Source: IDS-8 sp035304345
GTDB taxonomy: Bacteria; Pseudomonadota; Gammaproteobacteria; Steroidobacterales; Woeseiaceae
DNA length: 64,000 nucleotides
NCBI GenBank assembly: GCA_035304345.1
Contig: DATGQE010000006.1
Coordinates: forward strand, 1-64,000
Reading direction: 5' to 3'
Shown here: positions 17,590 to 27,388 of the stretch, in pieces
How the letters are laid out: each line of letters begins with the position of its first letter
Numbering within the stretch: position 1 is the first letter of the stretch
Position numbers and translations under genes: made by a program
The notes under the pieces: model-generated
What the model was told of the DNA's origin: nothing
What the model saw: the letters and a program-made list of their open reading frames with translations, nothing else
Database searches by the model: none

Positions 17590-19067
17590 GCTGCGCCCGC
17601 GGCATCGTGCGGGCCGCCGCCCTCGCCTGCACATTCCTGGCCGGCGCGGCGTTCGCGGAACCGCCACCGCGGGAGCTCGTCATCGAGGACGTCACCGTCG
17701 TGTCGCCGGAGCGCGGCGAGCCGCTCGCCCATGCGAACGTGCTCGTACGCGACGGCCGCATCGCCGCGGTGAGCACGCGGCCGCTCGAAGCCTCCCACAC
17801 GATCGACGGCCGCGGCCGGTTCCTCGTGCCGGGGCTGATCGACAGTCACGTGCATCTCGGCGAAGCGCCCGGCGTGACGCCGCTGCAGGCGGAAGCGCAC
17901 CCCGAGCTCGTGCGGGCGGCGCGGGCGCAGGAGCCGCGCAGCTACCTGTACTTCGGCTTCACCACAGTCGTCGACCTGATCAGCGATCCCGAGCGCACGG
18001 CGCGCTGGCGCGCCGCTCCCGACCGGCCGGACGTCGTCTCCTGCGGCGCGGCGCCGATCGCGAACGGCTACCCGATGGCGTGGGTGCCCGAAGACCTGCG
18101 CTTTCGCCTTGCACGTTACTTCCTCTACGACCCGCGCCAGGCGGATCGCATCCCCGACGACATCGACCCGGCCGAGCACACCCCGGAGGCGGTCGTGCGG
18201 CGCATGGCCGCGGACGGTGCGGTTTGCGTGAAGACGTTCCACGAGACCGGGTTCGGCGGCTTGCACGACCTGCCGACACCGACGCTCGAGATGGCGCGCG
18301 CGCTCGTCGCCGCCGCGCACGAACGGGGCATGCCCGTGCTCATGCACGCGAACTCGGTCGCCGCGCAGCGGTTTGCGCTGGAGGCGGGAGCGGACGTCAT
18401 CGCGCACGGCTTGTGGAACGGTTTCGAGGTCGACGGTGACGGCTTCAGCAACGGCGCGGACGGTGTGCTCGAGGCAATCTCCGCAAAGGGCATCGGCTGG
18501 CAGCCGACGATGCAGGTGCTGCAAGGGCTGAGCGACCTGTTCGACGAGACGTTCCTCGACCGGCCCGCGGTGCGGCACGCGTACCCGCAGGCGCTGATCG
18601 ACTGGTATCGCACGCCGGAAGGCCGCTGGTTTCACGACGAGATCGCGAGCGGGCTCGGCGGCGCGGACGGGCGCGCGGTGTTTGCGTCCGTGCTCGAGCG
18701 GATCCGCGCCGTGGTGCCCGTCGTCGCGCGCGGCGACGCCACGCTGCTCTTCGGCAGCGACACGCCCAGTGCGCCGACGTACGCCAACCCGCCGGGGCTG
18801 AACGGCCGGCTGGAAATGCAGCGCTGGATCGACGCCGGCATCACGGAAGCGCGGCTGTTCCGCGCCCTGACCCTCGACAACGCGCGCACGTTCGGGCTGG
18901 ACGAGCGCATCGGCAGCATCGAGGCGGGCAAGGTGGCGCACCTCCTCCTGCTGCGCGCCAACCCGCTCGAGGACGTGTCCGCCTGGGACACGATCGAAAC
19001 CGTCATCCTCGCCGGGCGCCCGATCGCGCGCGAGACCCTGTCCGCCACCCGCGCTCCCCGCCCGTAG
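17586..19067 (+). CDS. Exported metal-dependent amidohydrolase
   Basis: A 493-residue protein of the amidohydrolase superfamily. Residues 1-24 are a signal peptide (cleavage near AFA-EP), so it acts in the periplasm, unlike the hut enzymes. Ligand motifs: GLIDSHVHLGEAPG near residue 85, a possible bridging Lys in CVKTFHETGFGG, HANSVAAQRF, IAHGLWNGFE, and Asp in LFGSDTPSAPTYANPPG. A C-terminal domain resembles imidazolonepropionase-like and Xaa-Pro-dipeptidase-like members. The GTG start overlaps the hutI stop (GTGA), suggesting induction by histidine or urocanate. Substrate is unknown; a histidine-containing dipeptide or imidazole derivative is a guess from context. Its TAG stop is the head of a REP-like element. 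Confidence 0.85.
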   Translation: MSCARGIVRAAALACTFLAGAAFAEPPPRELVIEDVTVVSPERGEPLAHANVLVRDGRIAAVSTRPLEASHTIDGRGRFLVPGLIDSHVHLGEAPGVTPLQAEAHPELVRAARAQEPRSYLYFGFTTVVDLISDPERTARWRAAPDRPDVVSCGAAPIANGYPMAWVPEDLRFRLARYFLYDPRQADRIPDDIDPAEHTPEAVVRRMAADGAVCVKTFHETGFGGLHDLPTPTLEMARALVAAAHERGMPVLMHANSVAAQRFALEAGADVIAHGLWNGFEVDGDGFSNGADGVLEAISAKGIGWQPTMQVLQGLSDLFDETFLDRPAVRHAYPQALIDWYRTPEGRWFHDEIASGLGGADGRAVFASVLERIRAVVPVVARGDATLLFGSDTPSAPTYANPPGLNGRLEMQRWIDAGITEARLFRALTLDNARTFGLDERIGSIEAGKVAHLLLLRANPLEDVSAWDTIETVILAGRPIARETLSATRAPRP

Positions 19068-19161
19068 GCGTGCGCGGCGATCGCGGCCGGGAATGCCCGG
19101 CATCGTCGCTCGCGCGCGGTGCGCGCTCCTGCGGGGGTATCGGGCGGGTTGGCCGCGCCTA
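19064..19161. repeat. REP-like elements filling the gap between two convergent genes
   Basis: The gap begins with GTAGGCGTGCGCGGCGATCG (19064 onward) and ends, on the minus strand, with TAGGCGCGGCC from 19161. An internal minus-strand copy GCAGGAGCGCGCACCGCGCG starts at 19132. Both flanking genes take their TAG stop from the outer heads (19065-19067 and 19159-19161). A hairpin CCGGG-AATG-CCCGG lies at 19087-19100. Confidence 0.65.
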
Positions 19162-19733
19162 CGGGCGCTCGGTGACGATCTCGGGGACGGGCTTGCGCGA
19201 TTGCGCGGGAGTGATCTTCGCGTAGCCGTACCAGATGAGGCCGACGATGAACTCCTCGGCCGGATCGATGCCGAGCATGCGCAGGAAGCGCTCGTCGCGG
19301 GTGAGCGCGCCGGTCGACCACTTGGTCGCGACGCCCGCGGCGGAGAGATAGAGCATGAAGTTCTGGATCGCGCAGCAACAGCTCGCGTAGTCCTCGCGCT
19401 GCAGGAGCTCGTCGTCCGAGACCTTGCACGTGACGACCAGCCAGCCCGGGCGCTCCGCGGCCGCGGCCGCCTTGAAGTCGCCCATCTTCGGCCCCTTGCG
19501 CTCGCTGGTGACGATGCGCGTCAGCTCGACCGCTTCCGCGATCGCCTCGGGGCCGAGCAGGTAGAAGTGCCACGGCTCGGTGACGTGGTGGTTCGGTGCC
19601 CAGCGGGCCGCTTCGATCGCGTCCAGCACGAGCTGCCGGCTGACCGGCCGTTTCAGGTACAGCTTGACGGTGCGGCGCCCGCGAATCAGGTCCGCGACGT
19701 CCTGCAAGCGTTTGTCGATTGGTACTGCCTCCA

Positions 19734-19734
<1 letters not shown>
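19159..19734 (-). CDS. Nitroreductase family protein
   Basis: A 191-residue FMN-dependent oxidoreductase fold: residues 15-40 RGRRTVKLYLKRPVSRQ for FMN phosphate binding, then AARWAPNHHVTEPWHFYL and, after a helical stretch, CCAIQNFMLYLSAAGVATKW. The C-terminal FIVGLIWYGYAKI matches the family's end block. A CCC run (about residues 121-123) is unusual. Substrates vary widely in the family. The ATG overlaps the TAA of the thiolase gene (TAATG), so the two are cotranslated. The stop codon lies in a REP-like head. Confidence 0.85.
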
Positions 19735-20935
<1,201 letters not shown>

Positions 20936-20939
<4 letters not shown>

Positions 20940-22264
20940 GCAGGGGTCCTCTCTCCTTGATCGGCGACGGCCGGGGCGGCTTCGCCGGCGGCGCGATCAT
21001 ACCGGCGGCCGAGCCAGGCGGCGACCGCGGTCCAGGCGAGCGCGATGGCGGCGCCCACCGCGGCGACGGCCTTCGGGCCGAGCCCGATGCCCGTGGTGAG
21101 GCCGGTGAAGGCCCAGGCCCAGACCGCGTCCCCGCCGCGGTAGATCACGATGTCGATCACGGGCTTGGCCCTGAAGCGTCGGTCCCGGTCGACGATGGTG
21201 AACAGCATCTCGCGACCGGGGCGGGTAACGGCATAGTTGCCCGCCCGGCGGGCGATTTCAAGCCCGATGACCACGGCCAGCACGGGCGCCACGGCGACCA
21301 CCAGGAAGCCTGCGGCGATGCCCGCCGGCACCAGCGCCAGCGTGCGGGCCATGCCGAGACGTTGCGCCACCCGCCCGGTGACGAACAGGGCGGTGAGGAC
21401 GGCGAGGGTGTTCACGGTGAGGTCGATGAAGGCCCACATCTGGCCCCGCGTTGCCTCGTCGTAAGGCCGCATGAGGTCTGCGAGCAGGAAATAGGCGAAA
21501 GTTCCCATTGACACGTACAGGAAAATGAACGTGCCGATGCCGAACAGGAAGCCGTCGCTGAAGAACAGCGTGAAGCCCCGGAACGGGTTGCGGGCCATCC
21601 GGCCTTCCCGGGCGAGATCCGCCTCCAGGCCGGCATTGCCGAGCTCGGTGACCTTGAGCCGGTTCAGCACCGCGATGATGGGCAGCGGCAGGAGCAGCAT
21701 CACCGCCGCCACCAGCAGGATCTCGTAGGTGCCGACGACGTTCGCGAGCGCGATGGTGATGGCCGGCCCGGTGATCGCACCGAGGCTGCTGCCCGCCGCG
21801 ATGAACGCGAACAGCCGCGGCGCCTGCTCCCGGTTGTAGATGTCGGCCATAAAGCTCCAGAAGACCGACACGTGGAACAGGCTGAACACGCTGACCCAGA
21901 CGTAGAAGGCCGCGTTCAGCCAGCCGCGGTTCTCGACCTGCGTCGCCCCGAGGTAAAAGGCGAAAAACGACAGGGTGAAGAACACGTACACGCCCGGCAC
22001 GAGGTGCCGGATCCTCACCCGCGGGATGATGGCGCCGTAGACGGTGACGGCCGCGAGGCTGAAGACGAAGGTGCCCGTCCACAGCAGGCTGAGCTCCGCG
22101 TCGGTCCAGTCGCTCGCCATGGCGTTGCGGACCGGCCGCAGGATGAAGTACGCCGCCATCAGCAGGAACACGAACAGGAAGGACAGGAGCACCGCCTTCA
22201 GCTCGTGGGGCTCTATGCGGGTGGCGGCCCGGACGATCCGGTCGAGGGGGCCTTTTACCGTCAC
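20936..22264 (-). CDS. MFS-type transporter resembling NTP/NDP exchangers
   Basis: A 442-residue membrane protein with about 12 hydrophobic segments. The N-terminal IEPHELKAVLLSFLFVFLL then YFILRPVRNAMA resembles the start of the TLC/Npt ATP-ADP transporter family; free-living Proteobacteria encode relatives whose substrate is unknown. SFMADIYNREQAPRLFAFI and GNYAVTRPGREMLFTIV are further conserved-looking loops. The gene heads a three-gene operon with the thiolase and nitroreductase. The gap to rnk (22265-22437) is AT-richer near 22400 and should hold divergent promoters. Confidence 0.75.
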
Positions 22265-22437
22265 GTGAACTCCCGGGCGAGAACCAGCCCGTTAGACTGC
22301 CACAGGAGCCGGCCGCTCGCCCGGGGAGCCGCAAGGCGCCTCTTGCAAATCGAGCGGCTGGCTCCATACTTGGAAGATCGGCGGCATCGAAGTCACTGTT
22401 TTTATTCATTCTAATTCTCGATTCCCCGGGAGCCATC

Positions 22438-22851
22438 GTGAGCAAAACGCCCCACATCATCGTTTCAGAGCGTGACGCCGAGCGCCTGGAGGCGCTCTTG
22501 GAGAAACTGCCGTCCGGAAGCTTTCCCGGGAAAGCGGCGCTCGAAGCCGAGCTCGAGCGCGCCGAGCTGGTTCCGCCGGAGGAGGTACCCCCGGACGTGG
22601 TGACGATGAATTCCACGATCCGCTTCCGGGTCGCCTCCACCGACGAGGAGTTCACCCTGAGGCTCGTCTACCCGAAGGACGTGGACGACAGCGGGGGCAC
22701 GATCTCCATCCTCGCGCCGGTCGGCAGCGCGCTGCTCGGCCTCAAGCAGGGGGACGAGATCGAATGGCCCAAGCCGGGCGGCGGCACCATCCGGGTGCAG
22801 CTCGTCGAGATCGTCTACCAGCCCGAACGCGCGGGCGAGTTCCACCGCTGA
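22438..22851 (+). CDS. rnk: Nucleoside diphosphate kinase regulator (Rnk/GreA-GreB C-terminal family)
   Basis: A 137-residue protein. After a short N-terminal helical part (HIIVSERDAERLEALLEKL), the C-terminal domain is the GreA/GreB FKBP-like fold: VTMNSTIRFRVASTDEEFTL, RLVYPKDVD, ISILAPVGSALLGLKQGDEI. Rnk binds RNA polymerase and affects nucleotide pools in Pseudomonas and E. coli; lack of the coiled coil separates it from GreA. The GTG start at 22438 has GGGAG five bases upstream. Single gene, divergent from the transporter operon. Confidence 0.88.
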   Translation: MSKTPHIIVSERDAERLEALLEKLPSGSFPGKAALEAELERAELVPPEEVPPDVVTMNSTIRFRVASTDEEFTLRLVYPKDVDDSGGTISILAPVGSALLGLKQGDEIEWPKPGGGTIRVQLVEIVYQPERAGEFHR

Positions 22852-22923
22852 CGGCAGCCGCGCGCACCCCGTTGCCGCGCTGGTCGGGTCGACGCGCGGT
22901 CGCGGGGCGCACGCTCATGGTCG

Positions 22924-23475
22924 CTACGTCGCGTGCTTCTTCACCCACGCGACGAAGCGATCCATCCAGCCCTGCAGGAAATCCCGGCTGCCCGGGCCGA
23001 TGCTGCCGTCCGGCTGGAACAGGTCGTCGCTGATCGTGATGAACACCTCCGGCTGGTTGAGCGCCGGCATGTCGAGGTACGCGATCGAGTCGCGCAGGTG
23101 CTGTTGGGCGCAGGCCGTGCCGATCGCGCCGATCGAGACGCCCATCATGCCCGCGGGCTTGCCGGCCCACGCGTTGTCGCCGTACGGGCGCGAGGCATGA
23201 TCGAGGGCATTCTTGAGCACGCCCGGCATCGAGCGGTTGTACTCGGCCGTGACGAAGAGGATGCCGTGGCACGCCCGGATCTCGCTCTTCAGGCGCTTGA
23301 CGGGCTCCGCCTGGTTCTCGTCGTCGTCCTGGTTGTAGAGCGGCAGGTCGCCGATCTCGAGCGACTGGAACTTGAACTCCGGCGGTCCCAGCTTGATGAC
23401 GGCGTTGGCGAGCTTGCGATTCAAGGACTCGCGGCGCAGGCTGCCCACGACCACGCCGATCCGGTACTCGGTCAT
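22924..23475 (-). CDS. NADPH-dependent FMN reductase
   Basis: A 183-residue flavodoxin-like protein. FMN phosphate loop at the start: GVVVGSLRRESLNRKLA; then GDLPLYNQDDD, and FVTAEYNRSMPGVLKNALDH, the hallmark of the ChrR/YieF/SsuE-like reductases. KPAGMMGVSIGAIG completes the site. Members reduce quinones, chromate or free flavin. AGGAGG five to six bases upstream fixes the ATG at 23475. Convergent with rnk; the region between is GC-rich with no clear signal. Confidence 0.9.
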   Translation of the reverse strand: MTEYRIGVVVGSLRRESLNRKLANAVIKLGPPEFKFQSLEIGDLPLYNQDDDENQAEPVKRLKSEIRACHGILFVTAEYNRSMPGVLKNALDHASRPYGDNAWAGKPAGMMGVSIGAIGTACAQQHLRDSIAYLDMPALNQPEVFITISDDLFQPDGSIGPGSRDFLQGWMDRFVAWVKKHAT

Positions 23476-23624
23476 CGTTCCCTCCTGACTGGTACGCATG
23501 CCGGCGTAAATCCAGCCTAGCATCCCGTCCGCGGCCGGTATACCGGCGCGGCAGTTCTTGACGGAGTTCATGGCGGCCCACCCCGCCCCCCGCTACAGTC
23601 CCCGGCTTCCTGGCACAGCCACGG

Positions 23625-24104
23625 GTGAGCGACATGGCGGACGAGTACACGGCGACGATCCGCATCCGCCGGCCGGCAAAGGTCACCACCGACGACCGGG
23701 GCCGCACGGTCTGGACCGGCACGATCGAAACGGCCGAGCTCGAGCTCGTCTCCACGGCCGAGCTCGAGCAACTGCTCGCGCAAAGCGACGAGCAGAGCCG
23801 CACGGCCATCGAGCAGGTTCTCGCGACGGACGCGGAGGGCGTGCTCGCGCGCGACCCGACCACCGGCCTGTTCCAGATCGTGAGCGAAGCCGAGGTCGCG
23901 GCGGCGCTCGAGAAGGACCGGGGCAGCCTCGAGTCGCTCGGCGGCGAGGAGCTCTCGCTCGTGAGCACGCAGGTGCTGCGGCGGCGGCTCGACAGCCGCC
24001 GGCCCGAACGCGAGCGGCCCCGGCACCCGGCGCGGCCGATGCCTGCCGCTCGCGGCCCGAAACGCGATGCGGGCGGCGGCTTCGATCCGTACAACAACGG
24101 CTGA
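23625..24104 (+). CDS. Conserved-looking hypothetical protein
   Basis: A 159-residue soluble protein from a GTG (ATG three codons later is an alternative). Residues 5-50 look like a small beta-rich domain (YTATIRIRRPAKVTTDD, then TVWTGTIETAELELV); residues 50-110 are acidic and helical; the C-terminal 40 residues are Arg/Pro-rich and probably disordered, ending in GGGFDPYNNG. Family unknown. It stands alone between the FMN reductase (divergent) and the DUF1232 gene. Confidence 0.6.
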   Translation: MSDMADEYTATIRIRRPAKVTTDDRGRTVWTGTIETAELELVSTAELEQLLAQSDEQSRTAIEQVLATDAEGVLARDPTTGLFQIVSEAEVAAALEKDRGSLESLGGEELSLVSTQVLRRRLDSRRPERERPRHPARPMPAARGPKRDAGGGFDPYNNG

Positions 24105-24276
24105 CGCGCCGTCCAAACCTGCCTTGCCGTCACCGGCCGCGCTGCACGGAGCTCAGCGCGATCCGCTCCCGTGTCATCGCCCGGCGGGCGACACCGTTTC
24201 GCCATGGCCCCTTGGGCCGGTTCCGTATAGAATGGCGGTCCTGCCCGAAAGAGCAAACAGAATTAAGGACTTGACG

Positions 24277-24849
24277 ATGGCGCTCGACATCACGTTCACC
24301 CTTACCGACGAAGACCTGGAGCATTTCCAGGAGATCGTGGACCGCGCCAAGATGGCGACGGAGGACGGCAAGGATCCCGGGCAGATCGAGGCCGCCGCGC
24401 AGAAGTTGATCGACGAAGCCCGCCAGCGCAAAGACCTGCCGGACTTCATCGCCTCCAGGCTCTTCAAGCTCGAGACCGTGATCAACATGGTCCGCGACGA
24501 AGAGTGGAAGCTGAACGAAGAGGAGCGCGCACGGATTCGCGGCGCACTCGTGTACTTCACGAACCCGGAGGACCTGATCCCGGACCACATCCCGGGCATC
24601 GGCTTCCTCGACGATGCGATCTACGTGGAGCTCATCCTGCGCGAGCTCAAGAACGAGATCGAGCATTACGAAGAGTTCTGCATCTTCCGCTCCAACGAGG
24701 AGCGCAAGCGCCTCGAGCGCGGCGAGGACCCGCACGCCGACCGTGAAGCGTGGCTGCGTGACAAGCGCGCGCAACTCCACGCCCGCATGCGCCGCTACCG
24801 CCGCAAGCGCCTGGGCGACCCGACGCTCACCTGGCGGTTCCGCTGGTAA
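24277..24849 (+). CDS. YkvA/DUF1232 family protein
   Basis: A 190-residue protein. The central block (about 88-125) ALVYFTNPEDLIPDHIPGIG followed by FLDDAIYVELIL is the DUF1232 signature (Y-x2-x-P-x-D-x-I-P-D). Unlike many YkvA members it is hydrophilic and charged, with long helices before and after and a basic C-terminus (RRYRRKRLGDP). Function unknown. TTAAGGA about eight bases upstream supports the ATG at 24277. Convergent with the LOG-family gene, with a REP-like unit between. Confidence 0.8.
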   Translation: MALDITFTLTDEDLEHFQEIVDRAKMATEDGKDPGQIEAAAQKLIDEARQRKDLPDFIASRLFKLETVINMVRDEEWKLNEEERARIRGALVYFTNPEDLIPDHIPGIGFLDDAIYVELILRELKNEIEHYEEFCIFRSNEERKRLERGEDPHADREAWLRDKRAQLHARMRRYRRKRLGDPTLTWRFRW

Positions 24850-24896
24850 GACCCCGCTCCGGACTCATCCGGCACGCAGCGCGACGGCGATCGCCG

Positions 24897-24919
24897 GTCG
24901 CGCGCACTGCGCGCTCCTA
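24897..24919 (-). repeat. REP-like element
   Basis: Read on the minus strand from 24919: TAGGAGCGCGCAGTGCGCGC, a head followed by a hairpin GCGCGC-AGT-GCGCGC. The TAG is the stop codon of the LOG-family gene. A GGCGATCGCCG palindrome directly beyond it (about 24886-24896) recurs beside other copies, near 5.93 and 19.08 kb. Confidence 0.65.
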
Positions 24920-25465
24920 TCGGCGGCGCTCGAAGAGCTCGAGCAGCTCTTCGGGCTCGTTCGCGACCAGCAGCAGCCGCCGGTGCTCGGGCTTGAGGAG
25001 ACCTTCTTCCTCCGCGTGCGCGAGATACGCGATCAGGTGATCGAAGTAGCCGGCGACGTTCAGAAGCCCGCACGGCTTGGCATGAAAGCGGAGCTGCGCC
25101 CACGTCACGATCTCGATGATCTCCTCGAGCGTGCCGAAGCCGCCCGGCAGCGCCACGAAACCGTCCGCCAGCCGGGCCATGAGCGCCTTGCGCTCGTGCA
25201 TGGTGTCGACGACGTGCAGCCGGGTGACACCGGTATGGGCGATCTCCTTGTGCATCAACGCGCGCGGGATGACGCCCTGCACTTCCCCGCCGGCGGCGAG
25301 CACGGTATCGGCCAGCCGCCCCATCAGCCCCTTCGACGCCCCGCCGTAGACCAGGCCGATGCCGTGCCGGGCGAGCGTATGGCCGAGCCGTTCCGCGGCC
25401 TCCGCGTACACCTCGCGGACGCCGAGGTTCGACCCGCAATAGACGCAGAGGGCGCGCACGCTCAC
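24917..25465 (-). CDS. LOG family (TIGR00730-type) nucleotide-binding protein, probable nucleoside-5'-monophosphate phosphoribohydrolase
   Basis: A 182-residue Rossmann protein. CVYCGSNLGVREVYAEAA opens the fold; GLVYGGASKGLMGRLAD and the catalytic-type LPGGFGTLEEIIEIVTW (P-G-G-x-G-T-x-x-E) identify the lysine-decarboxylase-like/LOG family, whose characterised members release the base from AMP or cytokinin nucleotides. The first motif MHERKALM is also present. The GTG start overlaps the stop of the phosphoribosyltransferase upstream (GTGA), pairing a base-attaching and a base-releasing activity. Confidence 0.88.
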   Translation of the reverse strand: MSVRALCVYCGSNLGVREVYAEAAERLGHTLARHGIGLVYGGASKGLMGRLADTVLAAGGEVQGVIPRALMHKEIAHTGVTRLHVVDTMHERKALMARLADGFVALPGGFGTLEEIIEIVTWAQLRFHAKPCGLLNVAGYFDHLIAYLAHAEEEGLLKPEHRRLLLVANEPEELLELFERRR

Positions 25466-26013
25466 CCGCCGTGGATGATCTCGTACACGGCCGGCCGGTG
25501 TGCCGCGAGCTCCTCGTCGGACAGCGAATCGAGCTCGTGGGGAAAGACGAGCCACTCGGCCGTTTCGCGGACGTAGTAGTCCGGGACGATGTCGGTCTGG
25601 TTCCGCGACGGCTTGTACCAGGGCACCGCCACGCGCATGTCCTCGGGCGTGTTGCCGCGGGCGCGCCGCCGTACCTCGGCGAGCACGGCGGCGATCGTGT
25701 TGCCGGTGTCGAACACGTCGTCGACGATCAGGAGGCGGTCGTCGTAGCAGACCTTGTCGATGATGTAGTCGAGGCCGTGCACCGCGACGGCACCGCGCTG
25801 CTCGACTCCCACGTAGGACGACGTGCGGATGGCGATGTGGTCGGCCGCGACGCCGCAATAGGCCAGGATCTCCTGCACGGCCATCCCGACCGGCGTGCCG
25901 CCGCGCCAGATCGCGACGATCAGGGTCGGCTCGAAGCCGCTCTCGAGCACCTTGACGCCGAGCCGGAAGGAGTCCTCGAGCAACTGCCTGGCCGTGAGCA
26001 CCGTCTTGTCCAT
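25462..26013 (-). CDS. Phosphoribosyltransferase domain protein (copy A)
   Basis: A 183-residue type I phosphoribosyltransferase. The PRPP loop is LLIVDDVFDTGNT, preceded by LIVAIWRGGTPVGMAVQE and HIAIRTSSYVG. C-terminal DYYVRETAEWLVFPHEL is shared with the paralogue. It resembles hypoxanthine/xanthine-type enzymes; the base cannot be assigned. It is divergent from a second copy whose ATG lies 84 bases away, and overlaps the LOG gene downstream. Confidence 0.85.
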   Translation of the reverse strand: MDKTVLTARQLLEDSFRLGVKVLESGFEPTLIVAIWRGGTPVGMAVQEILAYCGVAADHIAIRTSSYVGVEQRGAVAVHGLDYIIDKVCYDDRLLIVDDVFDTGNTIAAVLAEVRRRARGNTPEDMRVAVPWYKPSRNQTDIVPDYYVRETAEWLVFPHELDSLSDEELAAHRPAVYEIIHGG

Positions 26014-26052
26014 ACGCGTCCACAGTGTCGCGGCCGGCGGGGCCGCGTTGGC

Positions 26053-26058
26053 TATAAT
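26053..26058 (+). promoter_or_regulatory. Candidate -10 box
   Basis: TATAAT, a perfect consensus hexamer in very GC-rich surroundings, lies 39 bases upstream of the copy-B phosphoribosyltransferase ATG in the 84-base divergent gap. A matching -35 is not evident. It probably drives the plus-strand gene. Confidence 0.45.
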
Positions 26059-26097
26059 GATCGCCATACTACAGCACCTGCGAGTGCCAGAGGGGAC

Positions 26098-26694
26098 ATG
26101 AACAAGACGTTCGTCGCGGCAGACGACCTGCTGCTCGATTCCTTCCGCCTGGCGGTCGCAGTGCGCGAGTCGGGGTTCCGGCCGGATTTCCTCGTCGGCC
26201 TGTGGCGCGGCGGCAGCGCCGTCGGCATCGCGGTCCAGGAAGGACTGGAGCACCTCGGGATCCCGACGGACCACATCGCAGTTCGGACTTCCTACAGCGG
26301 CCAGCCCGCCTACCACGAGATGGTGCAGCACGCCAAGGCCATCCGCGTGCACGGGCTCGACTACGTCATCGACCGCGTGTGCGCAGAGCATTCGCTCCTG
26401 ATCGTCGACGACGTGTACAGCACGGGCTCCAGCGCGAACGCCGTGATCGAGCGGCTGCAGAAGAAGGCGCGCCGCAACCTGCCGCACGACATCCGCGTGG
26501 CGACGGTGTGGTTCCGCCCGACCGAAAGGACTCTCCGCAGGCCGGACTACTTCATCCACGAAACACACGACTGGCTCGTGCTGCCTTACGAGCTCTCGGG
26601 GCTCACGATCGAGGAGCTGCGCGCGCACAAGCGCGAGATCGCCCCGGTGATCGACCGCCTCGCCGAGCTCTGCAAGGGAAAGCAGCCGGCCTGA
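26098..26694 (+). CDS. Phosphoribosyltransferase domain protein (copy B)
   Basis: A 198-residue paralogue of the gene at 25462-26013. The alignment runs nearly end to end: LLLDSFRLAVAVRESGF against LLEDSFRLGVKVLESGF, FLVGLWRGGSAVGIAVQE, DHIAVRTS, IRVHGLDYVIDRVC and the PRPP loop LLIVDDVYSTGSS. It has a small insertion (QPAYHEMVQHAKA region, about residues 72-84) and a longer C-terminus. The insertion beside the active-site hood may change base or partner specificity. GAGGGG sits just upstream of the ATG. Confidence 0.85.
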   Translation: MNKTFVAADDLLLDSFRLAVAVRESGFRPDFLVGLWRGGSAVGIAVQEGLEHLGIPTDHIAVRTSYSGQPAYHEMVQHAKAIRVHGLDYVIDRVCAEHSLLIVDDVYSTGSSANAVIERLQKKARRNLPHDIRVATVWFRPTERTLRRPDYFIHETHDWLVLPYELSGLTIEELRAHKREIAPVIDRLAELCKGKQPA

Positions 26695-26785
26695 CGTCGT
26701 TCGTGCGGTCGTGGCGCGGCGCTCGCGCGAGCTCGCGGCGGTCACCCGCAGCAGGCCCCGCGCACGGCATTGCTATCATGCGCCG

Positions 26786-27334
26786 ATGCGACGACCGACC
26801 AGGGTCGAGCTCGAAGCCGCCGCGGGCAAGCGCGTTCCGGACGTGATCGCGCCCGGGCTCGACGTGCTGTTCTGCGGCATCAACCCCGGCCTGTACTCCG
26901 GTGCGACCGGCCATCATTTCGCGCGCCCCGGCAACCGCTTCTGGCCGGCGTTGCACGGCGCCGGCTTCACCGCGCGCCGGCTGGAACCCTGGGAGGAGCG
27001 GGAGCTGCTCGAGGTGGGCCTGGGGATCACCAACCTCGTGAACCGCGCGACCGCAACCGCGGCAGAGCTTTCGAAAGACGAGCTGGTGCGCGGTCGTGCC
27101 GTGCTCGAGCGCAAGCTGCGCCGCTACGCGCCGCGCTGGCTCGCGGTGCTCGGGATCGGCGCCTACCGCACCGCGTTCGGGAAGCGCAACGCGCAGTTGG
27201 GGCGGCAACCGGAGCGCATCGGGTCGACCGGCGTGTGGGTGCTGCCGAACCCGAGCGGCCTGAACGCGAGCTACCAGCTCCCGGAGCTGATCCGGGTGTT
27301 CGCCGAGCTGCGCGAAGCCGTCCAATCCGGGTAG
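26786..27334 (+). CDS. mug: G/U mismatch-specific uracil-DNA glycosylase
   Basis: A 182-residue member of the Mug/TDG branch of the uracil-DNA glycosylase fold. Motif 1 is FCGINPGLYSGATGHHFARP with the catalytic-type Asn; NRFWPALHGAGF follows; motif 2 is LPNPSGLNASY. The enzyme removes uracil or ethenocytosine from mismatches with G. The start at 26786 places conserved sequence about 20 residues in, as usual for the family. It stands alone; its TAG stop is in the left arm of the inverted repeat shared with lpxA. Confidence 0.93.
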   Translation: MRRPTRVELEAAAGKRVPDVIAPGLDVLFCGINPGLYSGATGHHFARPGNRFWPALHGAGFTARRLEPWEERELLEVGLGITNLVNRATATAAELSKDELVRGRAVLERKLRRYAPRWLAVLGIGAYRTAFGKRNAQLGRQPERIGSTGVWVLPNPSGLNASYQLPELIRVFAELREAVQSG

Positions 27335-27388
27335 GCGCATGCATCGCGCGCGACACGACGGTGGGTTGCGCGCGATGCGTGCACCTAC
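27331..27388. repeat. Long inverted repeat (paired REP heads) joining the mug and lpxA stop codons
   Basis: The left arm starts GTAGGCGCATGCATCGCGCG at 27331. The right arm, read on the minus strand from 27388, starts GTAGGTGCACGCATCGCGCG. About 20 of 22 positions pair around a loop of about 14 bases. The TAG in each GTAGG head is the stop codon of mug (plus) and lpxA (minus). It could act as a bidirectional transcript end or mRNA-stabilising hairpin; no T-run is present. Confidence 0.8.

Noticed and set aside
16330..19103. Long minus-strand frames opposite hutI and the exported amidohydrolase
   Set aside because: Low-complexity Arg/Gly/His composition and no recognisable motif; the plus strand encodes full enzymes.
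22861..22923. GC-rich stretch with partial similarity to the REP units between rnk and the FMN reductase
   Set aside because: The hairpin arms do not pair well and no TAG head is present.
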